Assembly (NCBI GenBank): GCA_964247055.1
Contig: OZ176052.1
Span: 3,968,001-4,032,000, forward strand
Source: Paragordius varius
Lineage: Eukaryota; Nematomorpha
Reading direction: 5' to 3'
DNA: 64,000 nucleotides
Shown in pieces: positions 50,301 through 61,887 of the stretch. Position 1 is the stretch's first letter. Each line of letters opens with the position of its first letter. The position numbers and the translations under genes were made by a program. The notes under the pieces were generated by a model. That model was not told where the DNA came from. It did not search any database and saw nothing but the letters and a program-made list of their open reading frames with translations.

Positions 50301-50974
50301 TTTGGCTATTTAAATCGTTTTAGATCCACATTTCCAAAAACGTTTTTTAATAACCGATCACGGTTTTTACAAAGTTTTTTTTAATTTTATTATGTACTGT
50401 ACTTTGTATACATAAATGGTTTTCTGAAAATTCGAATAAATAAATATAATTTATCTATTTGGCCCAAAATATTGAACCATAATTATACTAGTTACAAAGG
50501 AACAAAATCAAACAGAATTTCAGTAATCCCGTATTAAATGCTTACCCGATTTTTCTAATTCTACTTCTCTTAGCCCTTCTAACAGTTGTGGATTTTGAGG
50601 ATCGATTTCAAGTCCCTTTTTGTAAGCATTTTCAGCTTCATCCCATTTTTCGAGAAATGAAAGAGCTGCACCTTTCCGCGAGTACCCCTGAATTGTTTTA
50701 AAAAAGATAAATTGTATGAATATTAATAATACCTTGGGCCAATCCGGTTTTAACTGTATGGTTTTTTCAGAATCTTCTAAAGATTCCTCATAACGAGCAA
50801 GTTTCGCCAACGCAGCTGCGCGATTGCTATATAAGACGTGATTTGATGGATCAATTTTAATAGCTTTAGTATAATAATCATAGGCCTCTTCATAGTTTCC
50901 ATCATTCAATGCTTTATTGCCAAATTCTTTTAATTTATTTGACTCCTAAAAATATAAAAAAAATGTACCTGCAT
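44353..50974 (-). CDS. STIP1: STIP1/HOP, Hsp70-Hsp90 co-chaperone
   Basis: Fourteen exons (5' to 3'): 50969-50974, 50733-50945, 50546-50687, 49737-49938, 48880-49043, 48494-48579, 47984-48110, 47600-47702, 47411-47531, 47200-47296, 46493-46654, 45922-46025, 45056-45231, 44353-44425; sum 1,776 nt, 591 aa (human 543). Order: TPR1 (KLKEFGNKA...[15 protein letters not shown]...[14 protein letters not shown]), DP1 with a Gly-rich lead, TPR2A ([20 protein letters not shown]), TPR2B ([16 protein letters not shown]...[12 protein letters not shown]), DP2 ([20 protein letters not shown]) and the HLKNP...GIIQIR end. The Lys/Asn/Asn/Lys/Arg carboxylate-clamp positions that grip EEVD tails are present in TPR1. 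The protein links Hsp70 to Hsp90 in the cytosol. Exon 1 codes only Met-Gln, before a 23-nt intron. It is head-to-head with eIF3d, 3.1 kb away. Confidence 0.95.
44535..44682. mobile_element. 148 bp stem-loop MITE in the last STIP1 intron
   Basis: Left ATGGTTGCTGATTTCAC then TAGTAGGGCAATTCGCAA; right TTGCGAATTGCCCTACTAAA then AACCAT. The arms pair over about 55 bp with few mismatches. A TA lies on both sides (…GTATA / TAAAAT), so a TA target duplication is likely. Confidence 0.82.
44846..44872. repeat. (TA)n-rich run in STIP1 intron
   Basis: Interrupted TA run. Confidence 0.7.
45310..45540. repeat. Diverged family-E MITE in STIP1 intron
   Basis: AAAGACAAAACG at left, AAAAGACAACCATACTTTTT, internal ACTAATTTACATCTTTATTT and TCTTTTATTTTGTATG at right match the 42.5 kb copy in order. 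Confidence 0.62.
46668..46862. repeat. Diverged family-E MITE in STIP1 intron
   Basis: AAGGACAAAACGTAAAAAC at left, internal TTATCAATTTACATCTCTTA, then TTGTCTTTAAAAAATATTTC at right; same family as 42524-42774. Confidence 0.6.
48125..48364. mobile_element. Family-A MITE in STIP1 intron
   Basis: Left TACCATTTACATTTCAAACT with CACCCTGAATTCAAATTCAC; right TTTAGGGTGAATTCAAATTG followed by TAAATGGTG. Shorter arrays than the TPR copies (one or two units per arm). Confidence 0.8.
49052..49076. repeat. (TA)n microsatellite in STIP1 intron 4
   Basis: TA run just upstream (in gene sense) of exon 5; another lies at 49199-49219. Confidence 0.8.
49226..49412. mobile_element. 187 bp TIR element in STIP1 intron 4
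   Basis: Left GTTGATCCATTTACATTATT ... GCCAATTGTTAATACAGTAG then CGTATG; right CATACGCTAGTGTATTATCA ... CAATAGTGAATTGATCAAC. The arms pair over about 50 bp. ATT borders both ends, a possible 3 bp target duplication. Confidence 0.75.
50946..50968 (-). other. STIP1: 23-nt intron 1 of STIP1
   Basis: On the minus strand GTACAT...TTTTAG lies between ATG CAG and GAG TCA; it gives [11 protein letters not shown], matching human M-E-Q-V-N-E-L-K-E-K-G in spacing. Confidence 0.72.
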
Positions 50975-51049
50975 GCTTAATATCGAGAATTTTCAATGGA
51001 TGAACAAAATTATTACTGAATTAGAACTGCTAAGATTGCCTTATCAAAC

Positions 51050-53905
51050 GAGATTTAACACTTGGATAATATCATTTTAGTCTTTCGATTCAAATTGGGG
51101 TAGTTAAAATACTAAGGCTGTTTAGAATTAAATTCTTTTAAAAATATAAAAGGAATCGAAATCATGGCAAATTTCTGCACTTATATAACATTAACACTTG
51201 GATACAACACATTCATTTTGGTCCTTCAATTCAAATTGGGGTAGTTAGATACCATAGGCCTGTTTTAAAAAATATGGAAGGAATTTAAACCATGGCAAAG
51301 TTTTGCACTTATATAACATTAACACTTCGATTCAAATTGGGGTATCTAAATACCCCAGACTAAATTTAAATTAAAATTTTTAATCTACTGAAGGAAACGG
51401 TTTTAATTAAAATTTATGCCTCTATCCTGATAAAAATTATATAAATTTGCCAAAATATCCTGATAGAATTTTGTTTTGAAAAAAAGTTCCATCTCAAACT
51501 ACTTCGACGCCATTTTTATTTTGCAAAAATTTTGCAAAATATCGTCTTAATTTAATTTTAAGGGTAAAACTAAAGCTTATTTTTTATATAAATTACATCT
51601 AACATGATAGAAATAGAAAAAGCGGTTTATTTTGTATTATTTTTTTATTTTAAAATTTGACACATTTCACGTTGACTAAATTTTTACTTTCCACTTTTAG
51701 CTCAAATAAATAATATCAAGAATTGAATAAAATTTCTTATATATTTCGGTTTATTAATGTTATATAAGTGCAAAATTTTGCCATGGTTTGGATTGCTTCC
51801 ATACTTTTTAAAGTATTTGATTTTAAACAGGCCTGGGGTATCCAACTACCCCAATTTGAATCGAAGGACTAAAATGAGTGTGTTGTATCCAAGTGTTAAA
51901 CTGAAGTTTATAAAAAAAATTATTTAAAAATACTTGATATTACTTATTTTAAGCTAAAACCGAAAGGTAAAAATTTAGTCAACGTGACATGTGTGCAATG
52001 GTAAATTTGAATATTAAGACAAAATAAACCGCTTTTTCTAAATCTATCATTGTTTGATGTAATTTAAATAAAAAATTAGCTTTAATTTTACCCTTAAAAT
52101 TAAATCAAGACGATATTTTGCAAAAATTTTGTAAAATAAAAATGGCGGCGAAGGAGTTTGACATGGAGCTTTTTTTTCAAAAAAAACTTTTATTTAGATA
52201 TTTTGCCATATTTATGTATTTTTTATTAGGATAGAAGCATAAATTTAAATTGGGACCGTTTCCTTCAGTAGTTTTTTAAAAACCCTAAAGCAAATTTAGT
52301 CTGGGGTATTTAGATACCCCAAGTTGAATCGAAGTGTTAATAAACAAAAATATAGAAAAAAAATTTATTCAAAAATACTTGATAATTTTAATTTAAGCTA
52401 AAACCGAAAGGTAAAAATTTAGTCAACGTGACACGTGTGCAATGGTAAAATTGAAAAATAGTACAATATACGCTTTTCTATTTCTATTGTTAGATGTAAT
52501 TTAAATAAAAAAAAATAGCTTTAATTTTATAAAATCAAAAGAAGGCGATATTTTGCAAAATATTTGTAAAATAAAAATGGCATCCAAGTAGTTTGACGTG
52601 GAACTTTTATTTCAAAAAAATTTTATTTAGATATTTTGGCATATTTATATTATTTTTATTAGGATTGATGCATAAATTTAATTGGGACCGTTTCCTTCAG
52701 TAGTTTTGTAAAAATCCTAAATCAAATTTATTCTGGTTTAGATACTACAATTTGAATCCAAGTGGTAATATGCCCAAAATATTTTGATTTTGGAAGCAAC
52801 TAAATTATATTTAAAATTTTAAGAGATTTTATATATTAAATATATTTTAATCATCGTTTTTATATTAAGTATTGCTTCCAAACGTGAGTCTTTTGGTAGT
52901 TTTGACTTTGGTGTACTTTTATGGTATTTAATAGTGAAATATAAATTTAGTGAACTTATTTTAGAACATTTCCTAAATAAAACTTATTTAAGCACAAAAA
53001 GTTTTTTTTTGTGGACCAACAAACAGTTAATACTTTCAAGGACAGTGCAAGGATTTTATCTCATGCTCTATCATAACGTTAAAAAATTTTACCAACAATG
53101 ATAATTATATTGTATGCTGAATTTATCATATTTTGGGCAGTTTTTACTTTGGAAACAGGCCTGTATTAAATCAAATACAAAATATGGAATAAATTGACCC
53201 ATTGCAAAAGTTGTAATTTCATGCTAGGTCATTATGTTAAAAAATTTTTACAAACAAAGTAAATCTATTGTAGGGTGAATTAAAGTCTATGTTTCCTCAA
53301 AACTATGGTTTCACTTCTTCATATTTTGGGTAGTTTTTACCCTATAAATCCCGGTCAGTAATAATATTACAAAATATGGAATAATTGAGCCATTGTAAAA
53401 GATTTCACTTATCACTTGAATACAATGTATTCATTTGAGTCTTTCAATTCTATTTGGGATAGTTGGATACCACAGACCTGTTCATTTTTCAAAAAATATG
53501 ATTTGAAACGATGGCAAAAGGTTGTACTTATATAACATTATTTATACCTAAAATTTAAAAATTATTTCATAAATGTTACTACTTATTTTTAAAAACACAA
53601 TATTAAAAATTTAACCTACATGTGTGCATAAATATAAAATAAACCAAAATATACCATGTCTTTGTATTAATGTTACGTGCTATTTTAATAAACAAGTTAA
53701 TATGATTTTAGCCTCAAAATCAAATAAACACGATGTTTTGCCAAAATGTTAAAAAATGGCGTCGGGTAGTTTAATACGGATTAAACCAATATTCCCTAAT
53801 AATGTAATTTTTATTAGTTTCGAAGCTTAATTTAAATTAGAACCCTTTCTTTCCGTAGTTTTTTTTAAACAAATTGAATATAGTCTGTGTTCTTTAGATA
53901 TTATT
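51050..53905. repeat. Cluster of family-C repeats between STIP1 and eIF3d
   Basis: At least five arms in both orientations: TTCAAATTGGGGTAGTTAGA (51228), ATTCAAATTGGGGTATCTAA (51334), the complement GGGGTATCCAACTACCCCAA (51836), GGGGTATTTAGATACCCCAA (52303) and a decayed copy at 53410-53900. Repeated interior blocks are CGATATTTTGCAAAA, AATGGCGGCGAAGGAGTTTG and GGACCGTTTCCTTCAGTAG. Full units are about 450-560 bp; several are nested or back to back. No coding frame. Both promoters must lie in or next to this block. Confidence 0.75.
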
Positions 53906-54062
53906 ATTTTAAAGTGAATATTCCTGGAAAATAGGTTTTAAAACGGTTTGTTTTTAACATATAAAATATTATATATCGTTAATTTCTAGATAACTCTAAA
54001 TTTACCAGTTGTGTTTTTTTATTTTTTAACATCACATTTTTAGGTTCAAAATATTTGCACAC

Positions 54063-57000
54063 ATGTCTTTTAAAATTGCGTTTCCCAAAGTTACAGATAA
54101 TCCTGATGGATGGGGCCCCTTACTCACCACCGACGGAGATGAAGAAATTATGAAAGGAATGCCTTATCAACCGTTTTCAAAAGCGGATAGGATTGGAAAA
54201 GTTTTATGGCTTTTTTAAAGCTTAGGTTGCTGATTGGATGGGACTTCTTTATCAAGATAAAAAATATACAAGTAATTCTATTGTTTTAACCAACATATAT
54301 AATAATTTAGATAAGTATAGTTCACAATATGGTACCGGTACTCAATACGCTTATTTTCATGAAGAGGAGGAGAGTGGATTCCATTTAGTCAATACGGCTA
54401 AGATACCTAAACCTGCATATCAGCGTACAGCTGCAAAGTATCGTCAAAACCAGGTAGATATTTTATACAATTTTTATTAATTTTATATGAATAAATTTTG
54501 TTTTTAGCAACGAAATTACGCTAGATATGGAAAAAATAATCAGAATAGAAACGCTAGGTAAGTTATATTTTTGGTAATTTTTTATTTAATTAACATTAAT
54601 AAAAAATTTTTAGACAAGGCGGAAGACCCGGAATGAATACAGGAAATATGAATGCCAATAAAGGTATTTACAGTATAAACTGAGAGTATTCACCTTAACT
54701 AAGATTTTTACCGATAAATCTTTATATTCCATGTATCTAAATTTATTATTAAAAATATTTATAAATTAAATCCTATCAACTAATAACACATTGTAAATTA
54801 ATATTTCTTTCAACAATATCTCACGATGTAAAAATATATGAATATTATTTTTATAAGGTATGAATATGAGAAGCGGCGGACCAGGTGGGCAAATGATGGG
54901 AGGCGGTTCTCAGGGGGGCGCTTTTGGCTCTGGGCCCGGTGGCGCAAACCGTCACCATCATCATTATGCACAACAGAGGTTTACTTTAATTTCAAGATAT
55001 TATTTTCAAAATATCCATACATATTTTTAATCTTAAAAAATTACAGCAACGATTATCCGAGCCGCATTTAATTTAAATCTGTACATACATAATTATTTTA
55101 TTAAATTTTAAATCTAAAACTCTAAAATGAAAACAAAATATAACAATTTTTTCTAGTTTGTTGATTTAAGTGACAATTTTGAAATTTTTTGAGCATATAT
55201 TTGCAAATTATGGATTTACAAAATTTTCGCCGGCCTAACGAAGCCGACGCTCATATGTTGACACCCTTGGCTGAGAAAAACTGTTTCCTATAAGTTTTCA
55301 AAGAATTTTCGCCCTAAAACAGTCCTATGACAAATTCAGTTTTAAGAGGAATTTAAAATAATCTTAATTTGGGTTCCATCGTTGTTTTTTGCCGTAAGAA
55401 TTTTTATTTTTTGTAATTTTGAGATATCATGATTTTTCGATATAATGGTAATACAAAAATAAAAAACTAGAATAATTGATTGTATGGTGCCTTTTTTTCT
55501 TCAAAATTAATATATATTTTAGCTACTTGATAGAAAGATAATGAATAAATAAGATTTATATTGTTTAAAACGGTAATCAAAAAACGCTCTGGTCCCAATT
55601 AATATATTTGAAAAATTTTATTGAAAATGTGGATTTCATTCATTATCAAAAAAATACACTTTATTAATTTGATAAATCTTATTAGAATAATATGAATTAA
55701 TGATTATTATCTGTTTATTTTATTTAAATTGTATAAAATCAATGTCTCCCCGAATAAAAATCCAATTATATTTTCGAAAATTATATGTATCGTAGTAGTT
55801 CGGGGATAAAAAACGTGTCTAGAGTTTACAAAATGAATTGTTGAAACTTAATATACACAAGACAAAATTCGCATTTTGGTTGTAACTCTTCATAATTTTT
55901 TACCAACAATGCTAGATTCTTTCGTTTTGCTACGAAAAGTGCCGTGCCAGTACGCATTCACCGAGAATCGAGTGTCCGTATTCGACCTGAATGGAAAGTT
56001 CTGGAAGAAATGGATTTTGCCGATTTGAATAAAATGTCTCTTCCTAACATGGATAAACCGACCGATTTGTAAAACTTTAATTTGTCTATTATTTTCTTTT
56101 TTTGGTGATTATGTATAATATTTAAATTTGTAACGGAAGAATATTTGATGTTTTGAATTATTTACCTTTGGTATTGTTTATGGATTTAGATGTTTATAGG
56201 GGGTTTTAATTAAAAAATATTGAGAACGCCTTTTTTGCCCTCTTTTTATTTTCTAATATTAACTAAAATTGTGATTTTTATAATTACCCTTTAAAATAAA
56301 AATGTTTATATGGACCATTTAGAAAATCATGTGGGACCCTTGAATTTTATGATAAATCCTATGATCGATGCAGTACACGTAATGCCCGGCCTTTGTTACG
56401 CATTAATAGAATTTATCCGCAAGTCACCACCACTGATGATCCTATCATTAGAGAGGTGTATATATATATTAAATTTTATTTATCCAGTTTTGTTAAAAAA
56501 TGAGTTATAGCCATGACTGAATTTGTTTTAAAATATATCCACTGTTTGATAACCATTTAAAATATTTTCTTAAAAATGATTTCTAAAATATCGCCGTTAA
56601 ATTGTAAATATAAAATCTTTATTTTATATCTAACGCCATATATTGCTTGTTTCTTCCGACTAAAAAACTATTTTATGGCTATTTTTACATTATAACACTA
56701 GACAACAAATTTTTCTGCCATTCGAGTTTTTTGCATTTTTTGATATTTAATATCATTTTAACAGTATTTCTGAAATAAAAATTATAACTCGTTGGAAGAA
56801 TTTTGTATAATTTGATTTTTTAGATTATGCGCCCTCTTTATCAAAATTTTACTAAAAAATGTTTTTCTTTGAAAATATACAAGTAATGCCCATTTGTAAT
56901 ATATCATTCGAAAGAGTATTAAAAACTCTATAAAAAGTATACTAATATGTATTACATCGACAGTTAATATTGGACACAAAGAGCGACAAACGCGATAAGC

Positions 57001-60000
57001 GAGAGCATTTTTTTTAATTATTATATTTTTAAAACTAATGGATGAAAGTAGCTCAAACTTTGTTTAGATGGAGATGAATGTCCAAAAAAGATAACACAAG
57101 AAAGTTTTTTTTGATTAAAACATTTTTTATTGCTTTTATGTCACTCAAAACAGCCATTTTTAAGTTTTTTGTTTTTTAAAAATTACCATCTCATCAATAT
57201 TAATTTATTTTCTTTATAAGACTCATAATTTCGAAATTTTAAAGATAAAAACAAAGTTTAAGGTATTTTTGATCTTTTATAGCCATTATGTAATAAATTT
57301 ACAGTTATAACTATGCATTTTAGTATCCACTAGGTAAAATATTTATGATAATAATAATTTTTATTAAAAAATCAAACCAAAAGCTTTTCCAGAAATTTTT
57401 TTAAATTAAATACTAATATAACCCTAATAATTATATTAAAATAATTTATATGATTTTCAAATTAGTTTGTCTGTGAAAATTCTTGAATTATTAAAGGATT
57501 GAAAATTTTGACCATTTAAATCCAAATAACTTTTACATCCGATGGATTTAAATGACTTACTACCATTTAAAAGATGAATTTTTTTTAGATCTTTCGAATG
57601 ATATAAAATACATGGCTTCATATCTAAAACTTTAAATTTTTGAAATTTCGAGTTTAATGTTAAATCGGGGCCAAAAATTATCGATAAACTCTAATATAAA
57701 ATAATTCTTCCATGTAAGACTAATTTTCTTTTCAGGTATACTAATTCTGTACTTTAATGAAATAAATTTTAAATTTACAAGAATGGCAGTTAAAAAAAGT
57801 TAAAATTTGTTGTCTAGTGTAATTAACCAAAAACAATATTATTATAAAATAATGAAGGTTCATACCTATATATTTTCGTAAAATCAATTGAGGAGTAGTG
57901 TTTAATTTACAAAAAAATGTTGTAATAACCTTTCATTAAATTAATTAGATCTAAAAAATTTTATATTAGATTTCCCGGAGTGAAGGTAATGTGTTTTTTA
58001 CCGACACCATTTTGGCAACACTAATGTGTGCCACTAAAAGCGTTTATAGTTGGGACATTATAGCTGAAAAGATTATGGGAAAAATATTTTTTGATAAACG
58101 GGATACCCCTGAAGTCGGTAAGATAAATAATTTTTTTTACTTTTTAGAAAAAAATCATAATTTGCATATTTAATTAATATAATATAGATTAAAGTTTTAT
58201 ATATTAAAACTTTGGCGGATAAAAATATAAGAAAAATATTATTTTATTTCTGCTTAAATCAAAAATTATTTTTGTATGTATAAGTTAAAGTACATTATTT
58301 AGGTTTTTATATTTATAAAACTATTTAAAATTTTTGAATAATTATTTTAATAAAACTACATTTTTAGATTTATTATCTGTGAGTGAGACTTCGGTCGATC
58401 CACCCAACGATGACCCCGAAAGCATGAATAGTGTTAAAAATTTGGCTATGGAAGCCACTTATATCAACCATAACTTTTCTCAGCAAGTTTTGAAGGTTTT
58501 TTTCATTAATTTTATCACATTTGACTTTCAAAACTTTAAAAACTTTCACAAAAAAACAAAATTGAAACTTCTCAATATTTCATAAAACTATTAATTTAAA
58601 TTACTTTGCCAATAGCCTAATGATGAGAAATATCGGGCTGACTTACCAAACCCATTTGAATCAACAAATGAAGAGGGTGAAATTGCACCAAAAATATACC
58701 GGTATCTTAGCATTTTTTGAGCATATTTAGTTTATTTAATTTATAAAGTTATTCCAATGGAATCGTAATTTATAGTGTAAATGATTCTGAAAAAAACAAT
58801 TTTTTTTAATTTTTAAAAAGATACGTATTTTTTGCATTATTTAGAAGCATTCAATAATTTTTTTGGTTCTTTTTATCTTTTCGGATATGAATTTACATCT
58901 TTCAAAAAATTAAAATGTCTCTTTGATAAATAAAGTCAAGATTAATAATTCATATTATCACTGAAAATAGACATTTTAACCATAACCACGGTTTCAGTTC
59001 CAATCTTTGTTTGAATACAAAATGAAAAACATGATTAATTTTTTTAAAAAAACACATTTAATAATTATTTTATAAAAATATTAAATTTTCATTTACTTTT
59101 AGTTACCGTAAATGGGATTTGGGGAATAATGTATCCCTGATTGCTCGCACAGAAATCGATGCTGTTCAGTTGGCCGCTGAGAATGCCGATATGCAATTCC
59201 TAAACATTAAATGTTTGAATGAATGGGATAGTCGCGTATATTTTATTTTTTGTTGTTTATCTCTTTTGCTAAATTAACGTTATTAATTTGCTAAACTTTT
59301 ACATATATCCATTAATACGAATGTGTTTATTTCCTATAGTTATAAAATTTTAATTTAAACAATGATTCACCATTTGTGGAATCGAAAAACTATTATGATT
59401 TTATAATTATTTTGCTATCGATGAATATATAATGTAATTATATTTGGGAATTTAGTTTAGCTATTATTAATATTTTAATATAATTTTATTTTGAATAATT
59501 TTTTTTATATAATTAGTATTCGAGTGGGATAGATTGGAGAAGTAAATTAGATACGCAGAAAACATCAATCCTTGCCAATGAATTGAAAAATAATAGTTGT
59601 AAACTTGCGAAATGGACAGCATCTTCTATCCTTTCAGGAGCCGATTTCTTTAAACTTGGGTATAAAGATAATTTCATTACATTTATTAATACTATTTTGG
59701 TTTGTTGATTTTAAACATTTGAAAATCGATTACATGAGAGTTTCAGAAATTAATTATATAAGAAATATTTTTTTATTGTTAAAAAAATGTATGTATGATA
59801 TTTAGATTCGTGTCTCGAGTTATGCCCTCTGATTCAACTAAACACGTAGTTTTGAGCGTACAACAATTCCGACCCCCGGATTTGGCTCAAAACATAAATT
59901 TGAATTTGGTTAATTGTTGGGGCATTGTGCGTTATATTATTGATCGGATAAGTATGTTACCTGATGGCAAATTTGTCATTATGAAGGATCCAAACAAGGT

Positions 60001-61887
60001 TTGATTTTATGTAAAAATCTGGTTTACAATTATTTTTATATTTACTCATAAACTTTTATAAAACTTTCCAAATAATATCCTAAGATAATGGTTTAACTAA
60101 TGTTTAATATATTTTATTTAATATGACATTTATTCTTAATTCATATAACATTTTCATCTCAAATTATACTTATGCTCATAACTACCTATCTGTTTTAAGC
60201 GCTTATCTACTTGAATAATTGAAAAACAATTTTTTCTTCCTCCGAACTGCCTACTTTATGGCATTGAGGTATCTAAACTAAAAAATAATTTCCATAAACT
60301 TTCGCTTTTATATTTTTTATTATCATTTTTTTAATTCACGGCCATCTGTTTAAATGGGATTTTTTAGTTTATTTAACGTTTTTGTTTCGCGCATTATGTA
60401 CCGGGTTAGTCATATGTTTTTACCGGTTTTTTAGTCAAATATAATTTAAAAAATTTACTTGTTTTATGCCTCTGCACACTTGTGCATTTTCGGTAATATA
60501 TAAATGCCATGCCATAAAATCTTCTTGTCTTTTGCGGGGAGCCATTTGACATTTTCATTATGATTAAAGCGCTTCTTGATGCTCGAAGAGGTAAGAGTCA
60601 GATGGCCAGGTCAGTGGAGTACCGCGGATGCGGAACAAGTGCATTTTAAAGCGATTTTTAGTCTCTTTCACTGATTTTTCAAAAGTTCGTGACACCGCTC
60701 ACGCAAGGTTTTTTGCCTAGGCGATTTGATCTTGTTGTTGATTACCGGGTTGGCAAGATGGGCGCCACGATTTTTCCCGCTTTGGAATTATAAAATAAAG
60801 CCACTTCTCATCACCCGTCACAATTCAATGCAAAAATGATTTCCTTTTGTAGCGGCAGAATTTAATAGTTCACTTTGCGATTTTCGATTTGACGTTCATT
60901 CAAATTGTGTGGGACCCATTTACCGAGTTTATTGGTTCACATTACTCTTAGACGTCTTAATTGTTATTTGTAATATATGTAATTTTGCCAAAAGTTTGAT
61001 TTGTCCATAATAACTCTTACGCTTGATCGTCTGAGTGGTGTGGTCTATCAGAGCTCCATGTCTTTCTTATAGAAGTCACAACTTTGAATTTTTTGGACCA
61101 TATTTCATATGATTTAATCGATAACGCATGGTTATCGTATGTTTCCAAATAACGTTGACTTTCAACTCCTTTTTTTACTTATTAAATAAGAAAAGCAATG
61201 CGGCCGTAAATGTTATTTTTCAGGCACAAAATCCGCAAGATTAATAAATGATAAAATTAAGACGTTATCTTTTTTCAGACTCAGATTATAGATGTTTGTA
61301 GTTAAATGTCAGATAATTGAGGTGTGTATCAAAATCGTCTGCGTACTTTTAAACCAGTAATGACTTTAGAATAGACCTGGTAATATTCCAAAAATAATTT
61401 TACTCCACCTTTATACCGTATCATAATTTATAATTTTATAGCAATGTCTTAGGCTTTACAGTGTACCTCTCGATGCATTTTCTTCATCCTCGTCATCAGA
61501 GGAGTCATCAGATTCTGAAAACGAAGAAAATCAACACAATATGAACGATGGTAACCTGCTAGAAAATGATAATGATAACAAATTTTTTGAGCGTCCCACT
61601 TCAAAATTATCTAATAAGGAAAATTATAACTCTACTATACCAACCATTAATGATTCAAGCCATGTTGTTGCTGTAAATGGAAATCTTGAGGACGTCGTGG
61701 GTTTAGAAAAGGGTTAGTAGTTACACAGTTAAATTTGAATTTATGATTTTTATTATTTAAAATACTGTAAAGAATGAATTAATTATCGTTAAATTTTGTT
61801 TAAATAATATTTAGATTTAACTTTATATTAGAAATAATTTTATTTTTTTATTTAGGCCTGGAAAATACCAACATTGATGGACAATGA
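54063..61887 (+). CDS. EIF3D: Eukaryotic translation initiation factor 3 subunit D
   Basis: Sixteen exons: 54063-54200, 54226-54271, 54311-54453, 54508-54557, 54614-54663, 54858-54978, 55916-56068, 56323-56455, 57970-58117, 58368-58495, 58616-58701, 59103-59235, 59517-59659, 59806-59998, 61442-61712, 61856-61887; 1,968 nt, 655 aa (human 548). eIF3d is the eIF3 subunit with a cap-binding fold that acts in 40S recruitment. Visible: [92 protein letters not shown]-like [48 protein letters not shown]-like MKDPNKQCLRLYS, then an acidic Ser-rich tail. The usual Lys/Arg-rich segment after the N-terminal domain is replaced by Asn-, Gly- and His-rich sequence (exons 4-6). Confidence 0.95.
54201..54225 (+). 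other. EIF3D: 25-nt intron 1 of eIF3d
   Basis: GTTTTATGGC...GCTTAG joins RIGK to VADWMG, exactly as in human RLGKVADWTG. Read-through meets TAA. Confidence 0.85.
54272..54310 (+). other. EIF3D: 39-nt in-frame intron 2 of eIF3d
   Basis: GTAATTCTAT...AATTTAG; splicing gives YTNKYSSQ as in human. It has no stop and a length divisible by three, so retention would insert 13 residues (SNSIVLTN...). Confidence 0.8.
55044..55071 (+). other. EIF3D: Possible alternative terminal exon of eIF3d
   Basis: After exon 6 (ends 54978, phase 2) an acceptor ACAG at 55040-55043 would add SNDYPSRI and stop. The main form skips it and joins 55916. Usage is unproven; it could be chance. Confidence 0.3.
56696..57819. 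mobile_element. CACTA-type (EnSpm/CMC) non-autonomous element
   Basis: Left end CACTAGACAACAAATTTT, right end its exact complement (18 bp), with a further inner match CTGCCATTC on both arms. TAA lies immediately outside both ends, the 3 bp target duplication expected for CACTA elements. 1,124 bp, no transposase frame. It sits in eIF3d intron 8 (56456-57969). Confidence 0.85.
60440..61300 (-). mobile_element. Decayed mariner transposon in eIF3d intron 14
   Basis: Antisense to eIF3d. Reverse translation shows fragments of the mariner order: STDLAI-like and [10 protein letters not shown] near the third catalytic site, [13 protein letters not shown] (usual KPGQP region) and NSKAGK, then the N-terminal region shared with the 8.9 and 41.5 kb copies. 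G+C content is above its surroundings. Many breaks. Confidence 0.78.

Noticed and set aside
50520-50909. STIP1 frame read as starting at the in-frame TTG (MNDGNYEE) at 50909
   Set aside because: That codon is an internal leucine; upstream sequence [12 protein letters not shown] is clearly part of TPR1.
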